In this document: piece by piece, positions 43,331 to 52,443 of the stretch
Layout: each line of letters starts with the position of its first letter
How positions within the stretch are numbered: position 1 is the first letter of the stretch
Origin: Candidatus Hydrogenedentota bacterium
GTDB lineage: Bacteria > Hydrogenedentota > Hydrogenedentia > Hydrogenedentales > SLHB01
DNA: 54,810 nt
NCBI GenBank assembly: GCA_035416745.1
Contig: DAOLNV010000015.1
Coordinates: forward strand, 27,320-82,129
Direction: 5' to 3'
The notes under the pieces: model-generated
The model's database searches: none
The model's input: the letters and a program-made list of their open reading frames with translations, nothing else
What the model was told of the DNA's origin: nothing
Made by a program: the position numbers and the translations under genes

Positions 43331-46300
43331 CTACCTGGCCTCTACCTTCAGTTCGTGAATGGACCAGAACCAGCCGTCGGCGGAACCGGTCTGCACAATA
43401 CGAATGTACCGGCCTTTTGTGTTTTTACAGTCGATAATGGTTATGGGTTCCTTTCCCTCGCCTTTCGCCACGGGCTCTCCCCAATTCTCCGTATTGCTCG
43501 AGATGTATACCTCGTAGCCGCGCGGGTAATCCTGGGGAGATTTCGAGGCGTCGAGGATAATTCGCGCTACGTTGCCGGTCCATCCAAGGTCCAGCATGAA
43601 CCATTGGCCGGGCTGTTGTTGGACGCCGGTATCCCAGCGGGTTTCGATATCGTTGTCAATAGCGTTGGCGGACGCGTCCGAGGCTACCGATGCGCTGGTT
43701 TGGTATGTGGCGCCCTGTATGGCCTCGGCGGCCAGTTTTGCTTCCTCCTTTACTTCGTTGTCCTCAAGATACGGGCGAATCACCTCGAGGGCGTCAGGAT
43801 GACCCATCTTCGCCAATCCGGAAAGCACCAGTTTCTTCTCTTCAGCGGTCTTGGCGAGCGCGCAGACTTCGCGGTAGAGCGCGAGTGTCTGCTGGGCATC
43901 GCGGTCGCTGGGCATTGCCACCATGCGCACATAGCCGCGTAAGGCGATGATGCGGTCCGTCTCGTTCGAAGCGTTCCTGGCGAAACCCAGCAGGGTGTCC
44001 ATGGGCGCGGCGCCGGGCCAGTCGCTCAACACGCGGAGAGCGGTGGCTCGGACTTCCCCGCCGTCTCCGGAACCGGCCGCATTGAGCACGGCCGGCATCG
44101 CCGCTTCGTCGCCTATCTGACCCAAGACGCGCAAGAGGGCGGCTTTTGCCTCGGCACCGGTATCCGCGCTGGCGAAGGCGGCCAACAGGGGCTTGGCTCG
44201 GCCGCCATTCTCCTCGGCGCGCAGGCCAACGACCATGGCCGCATTCTCGGCAGCATTGCGGGTCGCGTTGTCTTGTGCCGCGACAATGCCCGCGACGAGC
44301 TGGGGCAGGGCGTCCTGGGGCGCCACGGTTGCGAGGGCGTCGAGCGCGGCGACGCGCACCTCCGGGGCCCTGTCAGCAGCGGCTGCAAGAAGCGCCGGGG
44401 TTGTGTCGGATGCGAACCGTTCGCCCAGTGCCCGTGCGGCCTCGACGCGTTCGGGCGGGGCGGGGGCGTTCTGCATGCGGTCTGCGAGTGCGGCGTTGAT
44501 ATTCGGACCGCGCAGCCGGTTCAGAGCCCGGCGCGCCAATTCCTGCGTGCGGCCCTCATTCGCCGCTGCGAGCTTCGTCAAGAGCGTTACCGAGCCCTCG
44601 TCGCCAAGGACCGCCAAGGTCTCGAGGGCCGCGTTGCGCACCCGTTCGTCCCCGCTTGTTGCTGCTTGCATGACAGCGTCCAGGGCGGCCGGGCCGGCGC
44701 GATCCGCCAAAGCGATGAGCAGGAGCGCCTGGGTCTCAGCGGGAAGGCCAGGCAGCTCGGCTACGAACGCGCGGGTAGCCGCTTCACCGCCGGGAACGCT
44801 GCGCACCGCGGCTGCGGCGGCTTCCCGGAGCGCGGGGCTGCCCTGGCGCAGGGCATCGACAACGACCGCCGCGGCGTTATCGCCTTGAGCCTGCACCATG
44901 CCGCGCAGAGCGGCCACGCGAAACCGGTCGGGACATTCCGAACGGTAGACGGCATCGTAAATTGCCTGGGCCTGAGCGGTCTGACCCTCAACCAGCAGAC
45001 CGTCGGCACATAGCAGGCGGGCATCGAGCAGCACGGGAATGAGACCAGCCGGGAGGCCTTGTTTGCGGCCAGCCAGCGTTTCGGCGGCGCGGGCGCCGCC
45101 GATCTTTCCCAAGGCGATGATAGCCGCGCCCGCGACCCCGGCATCGGGATCGGCGGCGAGCGCGGCGAGCGCGTCGACAGCGGCCTGGCTTCTGCGTTCG
45201 CCGAGGCCGTTGATGAGTCCGAGCTTGGCGTTGCCCGAGGCCTTCGGCAGGGCCTCGAGGTAGGCCTGGTCGACCTCCGGCGTTTCGATGCGCTCAAGTG
45301 CGTAACGGGCCGCGTCAGACAGATTCGGGTCGCTCAGAAGCGGCGCGACCAGGGGCGTCACTTCAGGCACACCCAGATGGTACAGTTGGGAGCATACAGA
45401 CCGTTTCGCATCGAGCGTCGCGGCGGGATCGCTCAGAATGGCGGCCAGCCTCTCGGCCACCGCACGGCGGCTCTCGGACCGCGCATAGGTATCGTTCACG
45501 ACAGTCTCGAGAAATCGCAGGTTCGTGGGAGCGCCGCCCAGGTTGTACGTTGCGAGAGCGTGGGCCGCCTCATCCACCAGAGTCGTCTCGAGGGCGATCA
45601 TTGCCTTCCCGGCGTAATCGGCGGGGAGCTGGGCGCTCGGTGTTACGTCGGCCGCCAGGTCGCCCAAGGCGAACTGAATGCCGTCGAGATAGTGCTGCAG
45701 AATTGCCGGGGTCCAGAAGATCTCGTGGCGGTGTCCGAGCGAGCAGTAGAACACGCGTCCCTGGCCGTACCCCCGCACCCAGGACACGGCGAAGTCGCCA
45801 TCATCGCGATTGATGCCCCCCTTGGTCATGTCGGTCTTGCTGGTATCGAGGCTGAGCAGGACCCTCAATTTCTCGCGCGAATAGGGCTCTTTGAACTGGT
45901 ATATCTCGTCGGCGATGGTGAAGCCCTGGCCCGCAAACGCCCGGTTGACGGGATGGGCGGGGTCGTCGATCTTGACCGCTACATCTTCGTTCCAAGGGTG
46001 TCCATTGAAATAGCCGCCCATGAACTCGCCGTAATCGGGCCAGTTGTAAAAGGTATCGGTGGCCGCGTGCACGCCGATGACGCCCTTGCCGCTCCGGATG
46101 AACTCGAGCAGGCCGGCCTTGAGCCGGGCGTCACGCTCGCGAGCCTGAAGCTGTTCTTCCTGCGACAGGTTCGCGAGGTCCGGCGGGAGGAACAGCTCGC
46201 CCGTGGTGTTGTTGAACACGACGGCGTCGAACTGGCTGAGGGCGTCGGGCTCGAAGACGGCGATGTCGCTGCTTTGCACAACGGTGTACGCGCCGGTGGT

Positions 46301-46540
46301 TTCCCCGAGAATCTCGAACGCCTTGGCGCCGTACGGCACCGCACTGTGTACAAAACCTCGGCACAGGCTGAAGACAAGCAGCGTGCGCGGTTTTGCGGGG
46401 GCGACGCGGGGTTTGGCGGGCATCGCGGCCCGCATCCTGGCGATCTCGTCGTCGGTTTGCGCAAAAGCGCCGAACGCGCCGCCGAGGAGCAGGCTGACAA
46501 CAGCAGCAGCCGCGACTAGCGTTGTGCTCCACCGTCTCAT
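43331..46540 (-). CDS. Large secreted ThuA-HEAT-discoidin protein
   Basis: A 1069-residue exported protein. A signal peptide (VVSLLLGGAFGAFAQ) is followed by a ThuA-like domain (about 50-290: TLLVFSLCRGFVHSAVPYG, GVIGVHAATDTFYNWPDYGE, GHRHEIFWTPAILQHYLDG), an alpha-helical HEAT-repeat solenoid (about 330-890, many Ala/Leu units such as ALAALAADPDAGVAGAAI), and a C-terminal F5/8 type C (discoidin) carbohydrate-binding domain (about 920-1065: IDNDIETRWDTG, QWFMLDLGW). ThuA proteins relate to trehalose/disaccharide 3-keto metabolism. GGGAGA lies six bases before the ATG. It is placed between the DUF1080 and Gfo/Idh/MocA genes on the same strand, suggesting one extracytoplasmic oxidative sugar module. 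Confidence 0.92.
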   Translation of the reverse strand: MRRWSTTLVAAAAVVSLLLGGAFGAFAQTDDEIARMRAAMPAKPRVAPAKPRTLLVFSLCRGFVHSAVPYGAKAFEILGETTGAYTVVQSSDIAVFEPDALSQFDAVVFNNTTGELFLPPDLANLSQEEQLQARERDARLKAGLLEFIRSGKGVIGVHAATDTFYNWPDYGEFMGGYFNGHPWNEDVAVKIDDPAHPVNRAFAGQGFTIADEIYQFKEPYSREKLRVLLSLDTSKTDMTKGGINRDDGDFAVSWVRGYGQGRVFYCSLGHRHEIFWTPAILQHYLDGIQFALGDLAADVTPSAQLPADYAGKAMIALETTLVDEAAHALATYNLGGAPTNLRFLETVVNDTYARSESRRAVAERLAAILSDPAATLDAKRSVCSQLYHLGVPEVTPLVAPLLSDPNLSDAARYALERIETPEVDQAYLEALPKASGNAKLGLINGLGERRSQAAVDALAALAADPDAGVAGAAIIALGKIGGARAAETLAGRKQGLPAGLIPVLLDARLLCADGLLVEGQTAQAQAIYDAVYRSECPDRFRVAALRGMVQAQGDNAAAVVVDALRQGSPALREAAAAAVRSVPGGEAATRAFVAELPGLPAETQALLLIALADRAGPAALDAVMQAATSGDERVRNAALETLAVLGDEGSVTLLTKLAAANEGRTQELARRALNRLRGPNINAALADRMQNAPAPPERVEAARALGERFASDTTPALLAAAADRAPEVRVAALDALATVAPQDALPQLVAGIVAAQDNATRNAAENAAMVVGLRAEENGGRAKPLLAAFASADTGAEAKAALLRVLGQIGDEAAMPAVLNAAGSGDGGEVRATALRVLSDWPGAAPMDTLLGFARNASNETDRIIALRGYVRMVAMPSDRDAQQTLALYREVCALAKTAEEKKLVLSGLAKMGHPDALEVIRPYLEDNEVKEEAKLAAEAIQGATYQTSASVASDASANAIDNDIETRWDTGVQQQPGQWFMLDLGWTGNVARIILDASKSPQDYPRGYEVYISSNTENWGEPVAKGEGKEPITIIDCKNTKGRYIRIVQTGSADGWFWSIHELKVEAR

Positions 46541-46600
46541 GAGCTATCTCCCTTCACCGGCCAACCCGCGAGGGTCTGCCGGAATCCGCCGTTCGCGCGG

Positions 46601-47938
46601 CTACAGATGCCACGGGCTCCGGTTTGCCCGGGACAACAGGGCGTTGGCTTCCGCGTCGCCAATGAACTGTTCTTGGACAGGGTCCCATTTGAGGTCGCGT
46701 TTGACGACATAGCCGATGTTGGCCAGTTGGCACACGGAATTGGTGCGATGCCCGATCTCGACGTCGGCGATGGGCTTCTGGCGGGTCCTGATGCACTCGA
46801 GCCAGTCCTCGCGATGGTCCCGGCCGCGGTCGAGTTGCAGCTCGTTTGGGCCCCACTTGATATCGGCGAGATTCTCGGGATCGGTACGGAGGAACGACCG
46901 GCTCACCCACACCGTGCCTTTGGCGCCCCGGAACACGCAATTGGCCTCGGCGCCGGGCTTGTGATACATCACGACGCCGTTGGCGTAGACAAACGTCATC
47001 AACGCGACGTCTTTGCCGTTCGGATAGAGGACCTCGACCGGGCCGCTGTGGTCCATATCGAGGGCCCACTGGGCAATATCGAAATGGTGGGCGCCGAAAT
47101 CGCTCAACGAGCCGCCGGCGTAATCGCGGTAATTCCGCCAATTGGGAAAGCCTGGGTAGTTCAGCGGGCAAAGTTCGGAGTTGTACTCGCGCCATGGCGC
47201 CGGGCCCTGCCAGAAATCCCAATCCAGTGTCGGGGGGACCGGCTCGGGTTTGAGGTCATACGCGTCGCCGGGAGGGCCTCCCACGCCGATGTCGATGGAT
47301 TGCAGACCGCCGATCGCGCCGTTGCGCACCAGCTCGACGGCTTTGCGGAAGCGTCCGGCAAAATCGGAGCGCTGCTGGCTGCCAGTCTGGAACACGATGT
47401 TGTAGCGGCGGGCGGCGTTGACGACGGCGCGGCCCTCGGCGATGGTGCGGGTCATGGGTTTTTCGCAGTAAACGTGCTTGCCGGCTTTGGCGGCTTCGAT
47501 GGACGGGATGGCGTGCCAATGGTCGGGGGTAGCGATCACGACCGCGTCGATGTCGTTCCGCGCGAGCAATTCGCGGAAATCGGTGTACCTCGCCGCGGAT
47601 TCATATTTTCCTTCTCCGTATGCCTTGGCGTAGACCTCGTCGGCGTGGCGCTTGCTTTGTTCGAGGCGGCCGGTTTCCACGTCATTGAGCGCCACGACTT
47701 GCACCTGGGACTTGCCGAGGTACGAGCTCAAGTGGGATTCGCGGCCCAGTTTGCCCAATCCAATAATGCCGAGGGTCAGCCGCTCGCTCGGCGCAACCGC
47801 TCCGCCGGCGCCGAGCGCGCGTGCGGGAACGACACGGGGGAACGCGGCCGCCGCCGCGAATGCCGCCGTACGCCGCAAGAACTGCCTGCGCGTCGAGCCT
47901 GGGGACCGTTCTGTCCAGACAGACGTCTTCATAGGCAT
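46601..47938 (-). CDS. Tat-exported Gfo/Idh/MocA-family oxidoreductase
   Basis: A 445-residue protein with a twin-arginine signal (STRRQFLRRTAAFAAAAAF). The Rossmann part has LGIIGLGKLGRES, VVIATPDHWHAIPSIEAAKAG and the catalytic-lysine motif CEKPMTRT; the C-terminal domain has GGSLSDFGAHHFDIAQWAL. It probably acts in the periplasm on a sugar, producing a keto-sugar for the neighbouring DUF1080/ThuA proteins (inference from context). GGAGGA lies nine bases before the ATG at 47938, six bases upstream of a second ATG. Confidence 0.93.
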   Translation of the reverse strand: MPMKTSVWTERSPGSTRRQFLRRTAAFAAAAAFPRVVPARALGAGGAVAPSERLTLGIIGLGKLGRESHLSSYLGKSQVQVVALNDVETGRLEQSKRHADEVYAKAYGEGKYESAARYTDFRELLARNDIDAVVIATPDHWHAIPSIEAAKAGKHVYCEKPMTRTIAEGRAVVNAARRYNIVFQTGSQQRSDFAGRFRKAVELVRNGAIGGLQSIDIGVGGPPGDAYDLKPEPVPPTLDWDFWQGPAPWREYNSELCPLNYPGFPNWRNYRDYAGGSLSDFGAHHFDIAQWALDMDHSGPVEVLYPNGKDVALMTFVYANGVVMYHKPGAEANCVFRGAKGTVWVSRSFLRTDPENLADIKWGPNELQLDRGRDHREDWLECIRTRQKPIADVEIGHRTNSVCQLANIGYVVKRDLKWDPVQEQFIGDAEANALLSRANRSPWHL

Positions 47939-48074
47939 CGCAAAGATTCCTCCTGCACCTGCTTGGAGTGGACTGGGAGTGAGAAAACGGCAGCATTTTT
48001 GATCTTGCGGGACCACTGAGTCAACTTGGCCCGTAGAACACCAGTCGCCGGACAACCCGGCGGTCAGGGCAACT

Positions 48075-48278
48075 CACACGGAGACACAGAGATACGGTGG
48101 AAGTAAAGCCTGGGCCAAAGCGGAATCTACTCAACGTCCCCATTCATGATGCGGGGAACGCCGTTCTTCATCAAGACCTCAACGGAATTGAGCAGGCAAC
48201 CGAGTCTTGTCCCCGTCAGGCGCGGATAGCTCAACACCTGCTTGTGGCGCGCCGTTGTGTTCTCCGAGTCTCCGTGTG
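48075..48278. repeat. 204-bp segment bounded by 18-nt inverted repeats
   Basis: CACACGGAGACACAGAGA (48075-48092) and TCTCCGAGTCTCCGTGTG (48261-48278) match as inverted repeats at 16 of 18 positions. The arrangement resembles a small non-autonomous element or a long-range dyad; I see no clear target-site duplication. Confidence 0.4.
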
Positions 48279-48337
48279 CGCCCATTCTTGTCCGCCGAAT
48301 ACGGTGCGCAGAGCGCGTTTTGTTCCAATTTCCTTTA

Positions 48338-48346
48338 TGCTATACT
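48338..48346 (+). promoter_or_regulatory. Extended -10 promoter TGCTATACT for the DUF362 gene
   Basis: A TG-n-TATACT sequence (TG at 48338-48339, TATACT at 48341-48346). A weak TTGTTC lies 15 bases upstream of it. Predicted +1 is near 48353, about 105 bases before the start codon. Confidence 0.5.
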
Positions 48347-48364
48347 CCGTTTTCGGCAAGCAAG

Positions 48365-48385
48365 AGAGGGCATTCGCCCTCTTTT
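48365..48385 (+). terminator. Leader hairpin with T-run (attenuator-like)
   Basis: AGAGGGC-ATTC-GCCCTCT forms a 7-bp stem followed by TTT, in the predicted leader of the DUF362 gene. It lies only about a dozen bases after the predicted +1, so it may be a 5' stabilising hairpin or terminate an upstream transcript. Confidence 0.45.
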
Positions 48386-48458
48386 GGTGCACGCACCGGC
48401 TCCCCGTACAGAAGGCGCAATAGTGGGTGAAAGCGTAGTACATTTCGGAGGCACCAAC

Positions 48459-49409
48459 ATGGTTCACCAGACGCGTAGAGCATTTCTTGGAAACAGCGCA
48501 AAAGCCGGCGGCGCTTTGGCGCTCGCTCAGATGGGCGGGCTTCCCGCTTTCGCGCAGGACGCCCCCCCGAATATGTCCATCGCGAAATGGGCTGGAGACC
48601 CCGTCGCTGACGCGGACACCGCCGCATTCGCCGCCATGGCCGTCAAGCTCACGGAACAGGCGATCAACGGCGTGGGCGGCATGGGCCGGTTCGTTAAGAA
48701 GGACGACGTGGTATGGATCAAACCCAATATGGCGTGGGACCGGTCGCCCGAGATGGCCGCCAACACGAATCCCGACGTGGTGGCCACCTTGGTGAAGCTT
48801 TGTCTGAATGCCGGGGCCAAGACCGTGAAGGTCGGCGACAATCCCTGCGTCCCCGCGGAGAAGGCTTATGCCAGCAGCGGGATCGAAGCCGCGGCGAAAA
48901 GCGCCGGCGCCGAGGTCATATACCTCGACGAGAACCGTGTCCGGAAAATGGCCCTCCAGGGAGAATACCTCACCGAGTGGGAGGTGTATCCCGAGATCGT
49001 TGAAACCGATCTCGTCATCAACTGCCCGATAGCCAAGCATCACGGCCTCACCCAGGCCACGCTCTGCATGAAGAACTACATGGGGGTTGTCGGCGGGCGC
49101 CGCAACGCCTGGCACCAGGCGTTACCCGCATGTCTCACCGATATCACCCGTTTCATGAAACCCCAGCTCTGCCTGCTTGACGCCGTACGCATTCTCACGG
49201 CGAACGGCCCCCAGAGTTCGCAAATCGCCGACGTTGCGCGCAAGGACACCATTGCCGTCAGCACCGACATTGTCGCACTCGAGGCCTTCGGCGTCGAACT
49301 GCTCGGCAACCGGCCAGAAGCCCAGCAGATCGCCGCCAAGGCCGGCGCGGCGGGACTCGGAAACCCTGACTACAAGGCGCTGAACCCGAAAGAGATTGCT
49401 GTATCGTGA
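48459..49409 (+). CDS. Tat-signal DUF362 domain protein
   Basis: A 316-residue protein with a twin-arginine signal (MVHQTRRAFLGNSAKAGGALALAQ). The DUF362 core is recognisable: DDVVWIKPNMAWDRSP, NPDVVATLVKLCLNAGAKTVKVGDNP, INCPIAKHHGLTQATLCMKNYMGVV, and a C-terminal DAVRILTANGPQSS. DUF362 proteins often carry or accompany ferredoxin domains; their biochemical role is not well fixed. GGAGG lies seven bases before the ATG. The stop overlaps the GTG of the next gene (GTGA), so it is translated together with the polyferredoxin and is probably its electron-transfer partner. Confidence 0.9.
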   Translation: MVHQTRRAFLGNSAKAGGALALAQMGGLPAFAQDAPPNMSIAKWAGDPVADADTAAFAAMAVKLTEQAINGVGGMGRFVKKDDVVWIKPNMAWDRSPEMAANTNPDVVATLVKLCLNAGAKTVKVGDNPCVPAEKAYASSGIEAAAKSAGAEVIYLDENRVRKMALQGEYLTEWEVYPEIVETDLVINCPIAKHHGLTQATLCMKNYMGVVGGRRNAWHQALPACLTDITRFMKPQLCLLDAVRILTANGPQSSQIADVARKDTIAVSTDIVALEAFGVELLGNRPEAQQIAAKAGAAGLGNPDYKALNPKEIAVS

Positions 49410-51118
49410 ATCTGAGGCGTCCCAGAGCGTGGGGGCCCTGGATTCGCCGTTGCGTTCAGTTGGCGTGCCTGGCGCTGTTCGTATTCTTGTTTGTGAACAC
49501 GCGGTTTCGCGAACATGCCGAGCCGGACGCATTCACCCAGGTGTTCTTTCACCTCGACCCGTTGATCCTGGCGGGCACGTATCTTGCCACGTACGCGGTG
49601 CCGGCCGCGGCGTTGTTGGCCCTTGCGACCCTCGTGGCGACGGTGCTTTTTGGCCGCGTCTTCTGCGGATGGGTTTGTCCCCTCGGCACCATCAATCATT
49701 TCGCGGGCTGGCTGCGCAACTGGGTGCGCGGCATATCCGAGGCTCCGGCACGATGGTCTCCGTGGCAACGCGCCAAATACTACCTGTTAGTCATTCTGCT
49801 GGTGATGGCCGCCTTCGGCGTAGATTGGATTGGCGTGTTCGATCCCATAGCGCTCCTGTACCGCAGCATGACCGCTGCCGTGTGGCCTGCCCTCCAGTAC
49901 GCCGTCGAAGACGGTTCGACCGCTGTCTACCAGGCGGACCCCCACATCGGACCGCTCCACGCCACAAGCGCCACGGAACCGGTCTACAAGTTCTTCCGCA
50001 AACACATTTTTCTTGCTCCGCGCCAGGCTTTTCTTGGAGGCGGCCTGATCCTGGCCCTTTTCGCTGGAATCGTGCTGCTGAACCTGGTCCGGCCGCGGTT
50101 CTGGTGCCGCTATCTCTGTCCGGCCGGCGCGTTGCTGGGCATTTTCGCCCGCCGCCCGCTGCTGCTCCGCCTTGTGCGCCGCAACGAAGACTGCAACGAG
50201 TGCGGCCGCTGCACCATCGGGTGCCAAGGGCTTGCTGCCCCCGGGTACGGCAACCAATGGATGGCGGCCGAATGTTTCGCGTGCTGGAATTGCGTGAGCA
50301 CGTGCAACTTCCGGGCGCTGAAATTCAAAATCGAGCCGCCGTTCCGTAAACGGCCCATCGCGGGACCCGACCTCGGCCGCCGCGCTACCCTCGGCGCGGC
50401 CGCGGGAGGTTTGGCGGGCCTGTTCCTGTTCCGGCTAACGCCCCAGGCTCAGGCCAAGGCTTATAATCCAGCATTGATCCGGCCCCCCGGCGCGCGGGAG
50501 GAGCACGAATTCCTGCAACGGTGCGTCCATTGCGGTTTGTGCATGAAAGTGTGCCCGACCAACGGGCTCCAACCCGCCACGTTCGAAGCCGGGCTCGAAG
50601 GGGTATGGACGCCCATGCTCGTGCCGAAAATCGGCTACTGCCAGTACGAATGCAATCTCTGCGGCCTGACCTGCCCAACCGAGGCCATTAAACCGCTCGC
50701 GCTTGACGAGAAGAAGAAGGTGCGCATCGGCTTGGCCACCATCGACACCACGCGCTGCATCCCCTACGCGTACGAGCGCAACTGCATCGTCTGCGAAGAG
50801 CATTGTCCCGCGCCCGGAAAGGCCATTTATACCGTCGAAACCGAAATCACCACCCGCAGCGGCGGCAAGCTCGTCGTCAAACAGCCCCACGTTGACCCCA
50901 ACAAATGCACCGGCTGCGGCATCTGCGAAACCAAATGCCCCTTCGCCGACAGGGCAGCTATCCGCATCACGAGCGCCAACGAATCCCGCCACCTGGGCAA
51001 CCAGCCCATTCTTGTGGGCATCGGCGACCTCGACGGCGCCATTCAACAAGGCTACGGCGACCCGGCCGCCGGGCAAAGCGACGCGCCGGGGTACTCGGAC
51101 CCCTACGGCCAGCAATAG
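49406..51118 (+). CDS. Membrane polyferredoxin (NapH/CcoG-like 4Fe-4S protein)
   Basis: A 570-residue inner-membrane iron-sulfur protein. Membrane helices in the first 230 residues carry paired motifs CGWVCPLG (Cys87, Cys91) and CRYLCPAG, as in NapH/NosR-type quinol-linked proteins. Several 4Fe-4S motifs follow: CNECGRCTIGC, CFACWNCVSTC, CVHCGLCMKVCP, CNLCGLTCP, CIVCEEHCP and CTGCGICETKCP. A Tat-like or membrane segment (GRRATLGAAAGGLAGLFLF) lies mid-protein. It could move electrons from quinol to the exported DUF362 partner. The GTG start overlaps the DUF362 stop. The C-terminal 30 residues are Gly/Asp/Gln-rich and unusual. Confidence 0.92.
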   Translation: MNLRRPRAWGPWIRRCVQLACLALFVFLFVNTRFREHAEPDAFTQVFFHLDPLILAGTYLATYAVPAAALLALATLVATVLFGRVFCGWVCPLGTINHFAGWLRNWVRGISEAPARWSPWQRAKYYLLVILLVMAAFGVDWIGVFDPIALLYRSMTAAVWPALQYAVEDGSTAVYQADPHIGPLHATSATEPVYKFFRKHIFLAPRQAFLGGGLILALFAGIVLLNLVRPRFWCRYLCPAGALLGIFARRPLLLRLVRRNEDCNECGRCTIGCQGLAAPGYGNQWMAAECFACWNCVSTCNFRALKFKIEPPFRKRPIAGPDLGRRATLGAAAGGLAGLFLFRLTPQAQAKAYNPALIRPPGAREEHEFLQRCVHCGLCMKVCPTNGLQPATFEAGLEGVWTPMLVPKIGYCQYECNLCGLTCPTEAIKPLALDEKKKVRIGLATIDTTRCIPYAYERNCIVCEEHCPAPGKAIYTVETEITTRSGGKLVVKQPHVDPNKCTGCGICETKCPFADRAAIRITSANESRHLGNQPILVGIGDLDGAIQQGYGDPAAGQSDAPGYSDPYGQQ

Positions 51119-51121
51119 GCG

Positions 51122-51931
51122 TCAGTTCAGCCCCAATAGCCGGGCGGCGTTCTCGTAGAAGACGAGTTCTTCGCGCTCGGGTCCTAGACCGAGCGACCGG
51201 GCGGTTTCAACCGCATGCGCCTGGTCCTCCCACGGGGAATCGGTCCCAAACAGAACGTACTCCGGCGGATGGGCCAGCAGCGCCTCGCGCGCCCGGGCCT
51301 TATCGATCATGTGCAGGCTGTAGGAAAAGTCCATGTAGACGGGCTTGCCCCACAGATGCTTCTCGGCTTCGTCCCAATCCATCCACGCGGCCAAATGGGA
51401 GGTCACCAGCTTCAATTCAGGAAACGCATCGAGCACCCGCACGGTGCGGACCGGGTCCGCAATCCGTATGTAAGGATAGGCGATATCGAAACCCGTGTGC
51501 ATGAGCAGGACCAGCCCTTCATCGCTGACCGCCCGGTAGAACGGCCAGAGACGCTCCTCGTCCAGCTTGAAGTCCTGGTAATAGGGGTGCATTTTGATGC
51601 CCCGGAAACCCGCATCCGCGATCGCACGCACCCGCCCCGCCACATCGTTGTCCTCGGGATGTACCGACGGAAACGGAAGCAGCCGGTCCGATGCGATGCT
51701 TTTTGACCATGCGAGGATCGCGTCAAACTGGCCGGGTTTCGTGGCAATCGATGCCACCACCGAGAGCTCGATGCCTGCCCGGTCCATCGAGGCCAGCAAC
51801 GACGCGACCTTGCCGTCCAGCGCCGCCTTCAAATCCGCCTCGGCCTCGAGCTTGGGCATGGCCTTCTCAGCCACCGCATCCGGAAACGCATGGGTGTGGA
51901 TGTCTATGACGCGTTGTGCTCTGCTATTCAT
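51122..51931 (-). CDS. Amidohydrolase-family metal-dependent hydrolase
   Basis: A 269-residue cytosolic TIM-barrel hydrolase of the amidohydrolase 2 (ACMSD-like) group. Metal ligands are suggested by DIHTHAFPD (HxH), the His in LLMHTGFD, the His in VTSHLAAW and the Asp in FGTDSPW. The reaction (decarboxylation or hydrolysis) cannot be determined. It starts 16 bases after the coaD stop and so probably ends the larB-larC-coaD transcript. GGAG lies 13 bases before the ATG. Its stop is four bases from the convergent polyferredoxin stop. Confidence 0.9.
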   Translation of the reverse strand: MNSRAQRVIDIHTHAFPDAVAEKAMPKLEAEADLKAALDGKVASLLASMDRAGIELSVVASIATKPGQFDAILAWSKSIASDRLLPFPSVHPEDNDVAGRVRAIADAGFRGIKMHPYYQDFKLDEERLWPFYRAVSDEGLVLLMHTGFDIAYPYIRIADPVRTVRVLDAFPELKLVTSHLAAWMDWDEAEKHLWGKPVYMDFSYSLHMIDKARAREALLAHPPEYVLFGTDSPWEDQAHAVETARSLGLGPEREELVFYENAARLLGLN

Positions 51932-51947
51932 AGCTCACGTTGTTCTC

Positions 51948-52439
51948 CTAGACGCCGTTCCGGCATCTTTTCCGAATGGCGGGCTCGATCTGGGGCGGTA
52001 CCAGTTCGCTCAGGTCACCGTTGAACCGGGCGATCTCGCGCACGATGCGCGAACTCAGGAACAAATGAGGTTCGCTGGGCATCAGGCACACGGTCTCGAG
52101 GCTCGGGTTCAGTTTCTGGTTCGTAATGGCCATGGTCAACTCGAATTCGAAGTCCGACATCACACGCAGACCGCGGACCACCGCTACGGCGTTGCATTCG
52201 CGCGCGAACTCAGCCGTCAACCCGACGAAGGAGGCTACCTGGACGTTCGGAATGTCCCGCGTGATCGCTGTGAGCATTTCGAGCCGTTCATCAACCGGGA
52301 ACAGGCCTTGTTTGTCCGTATTGGTTGCGACAGCCACGATAAGGCGGTCAAACAGCGCAGAGGCCCGCTGGATGAGGTCCAAATGGCCGTTTGTGGGGGG
52401 ATCGAAACTTCCGGGATAGACGGCGACGCGTTCGCGCAT
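51948..52439 (-). CDS. coaD: Phosphopantetheine adenylyltransferase
   Basis: A 163-residue enzyme converting 4'-phosphopantetheine and ATP to dephospho-CoA, the fourth step of CoA synthesis. Family motifs are complete: AVYPGSFDPPTNGHLDLI (TxGH nucleotide motif), VVRGLRVMSDFEFEL, MPSEPHLFLSSRIVREIA. Length is normal. It begins four bases after the larC stop, and the amidohydrolase gene follows. The link to larBC is probably operonic convenience, although LarB/C/E cofactor synthesis is unrelated chemically. Confidence 0.97.
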   Translation of the reverse strand: MRERVAVYPGSFDPPTNGHLDLIQRASALFDRLIVAVATNTDKQGLFPVDERLEMLTAITRDIPNVQVASFVGLTAEFARECNAVAVVRGLRVMSDFEFELTMAITNQKLNPSLETVCLMPSEPHLFLSSRIVREIARFNGDLSELVPPQIEPAIRKRCRNGV

Positions 52440-52443
52440 CGGT

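Larger units (their letters stand above)
47939..48458. other. 520-base divergent intergenic region
   Basis: It lies between the minus-strand oxidoreductase and the plus-strand DUF362 gene. It holds an 18-nt inverted-repeat pair (48075-48092 and 48261-48278), an extended -10 promoter near 48338-48346, and a hairpin with a T-run at 48365-48385. No coding frame is supported. Confidence 0.55.
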
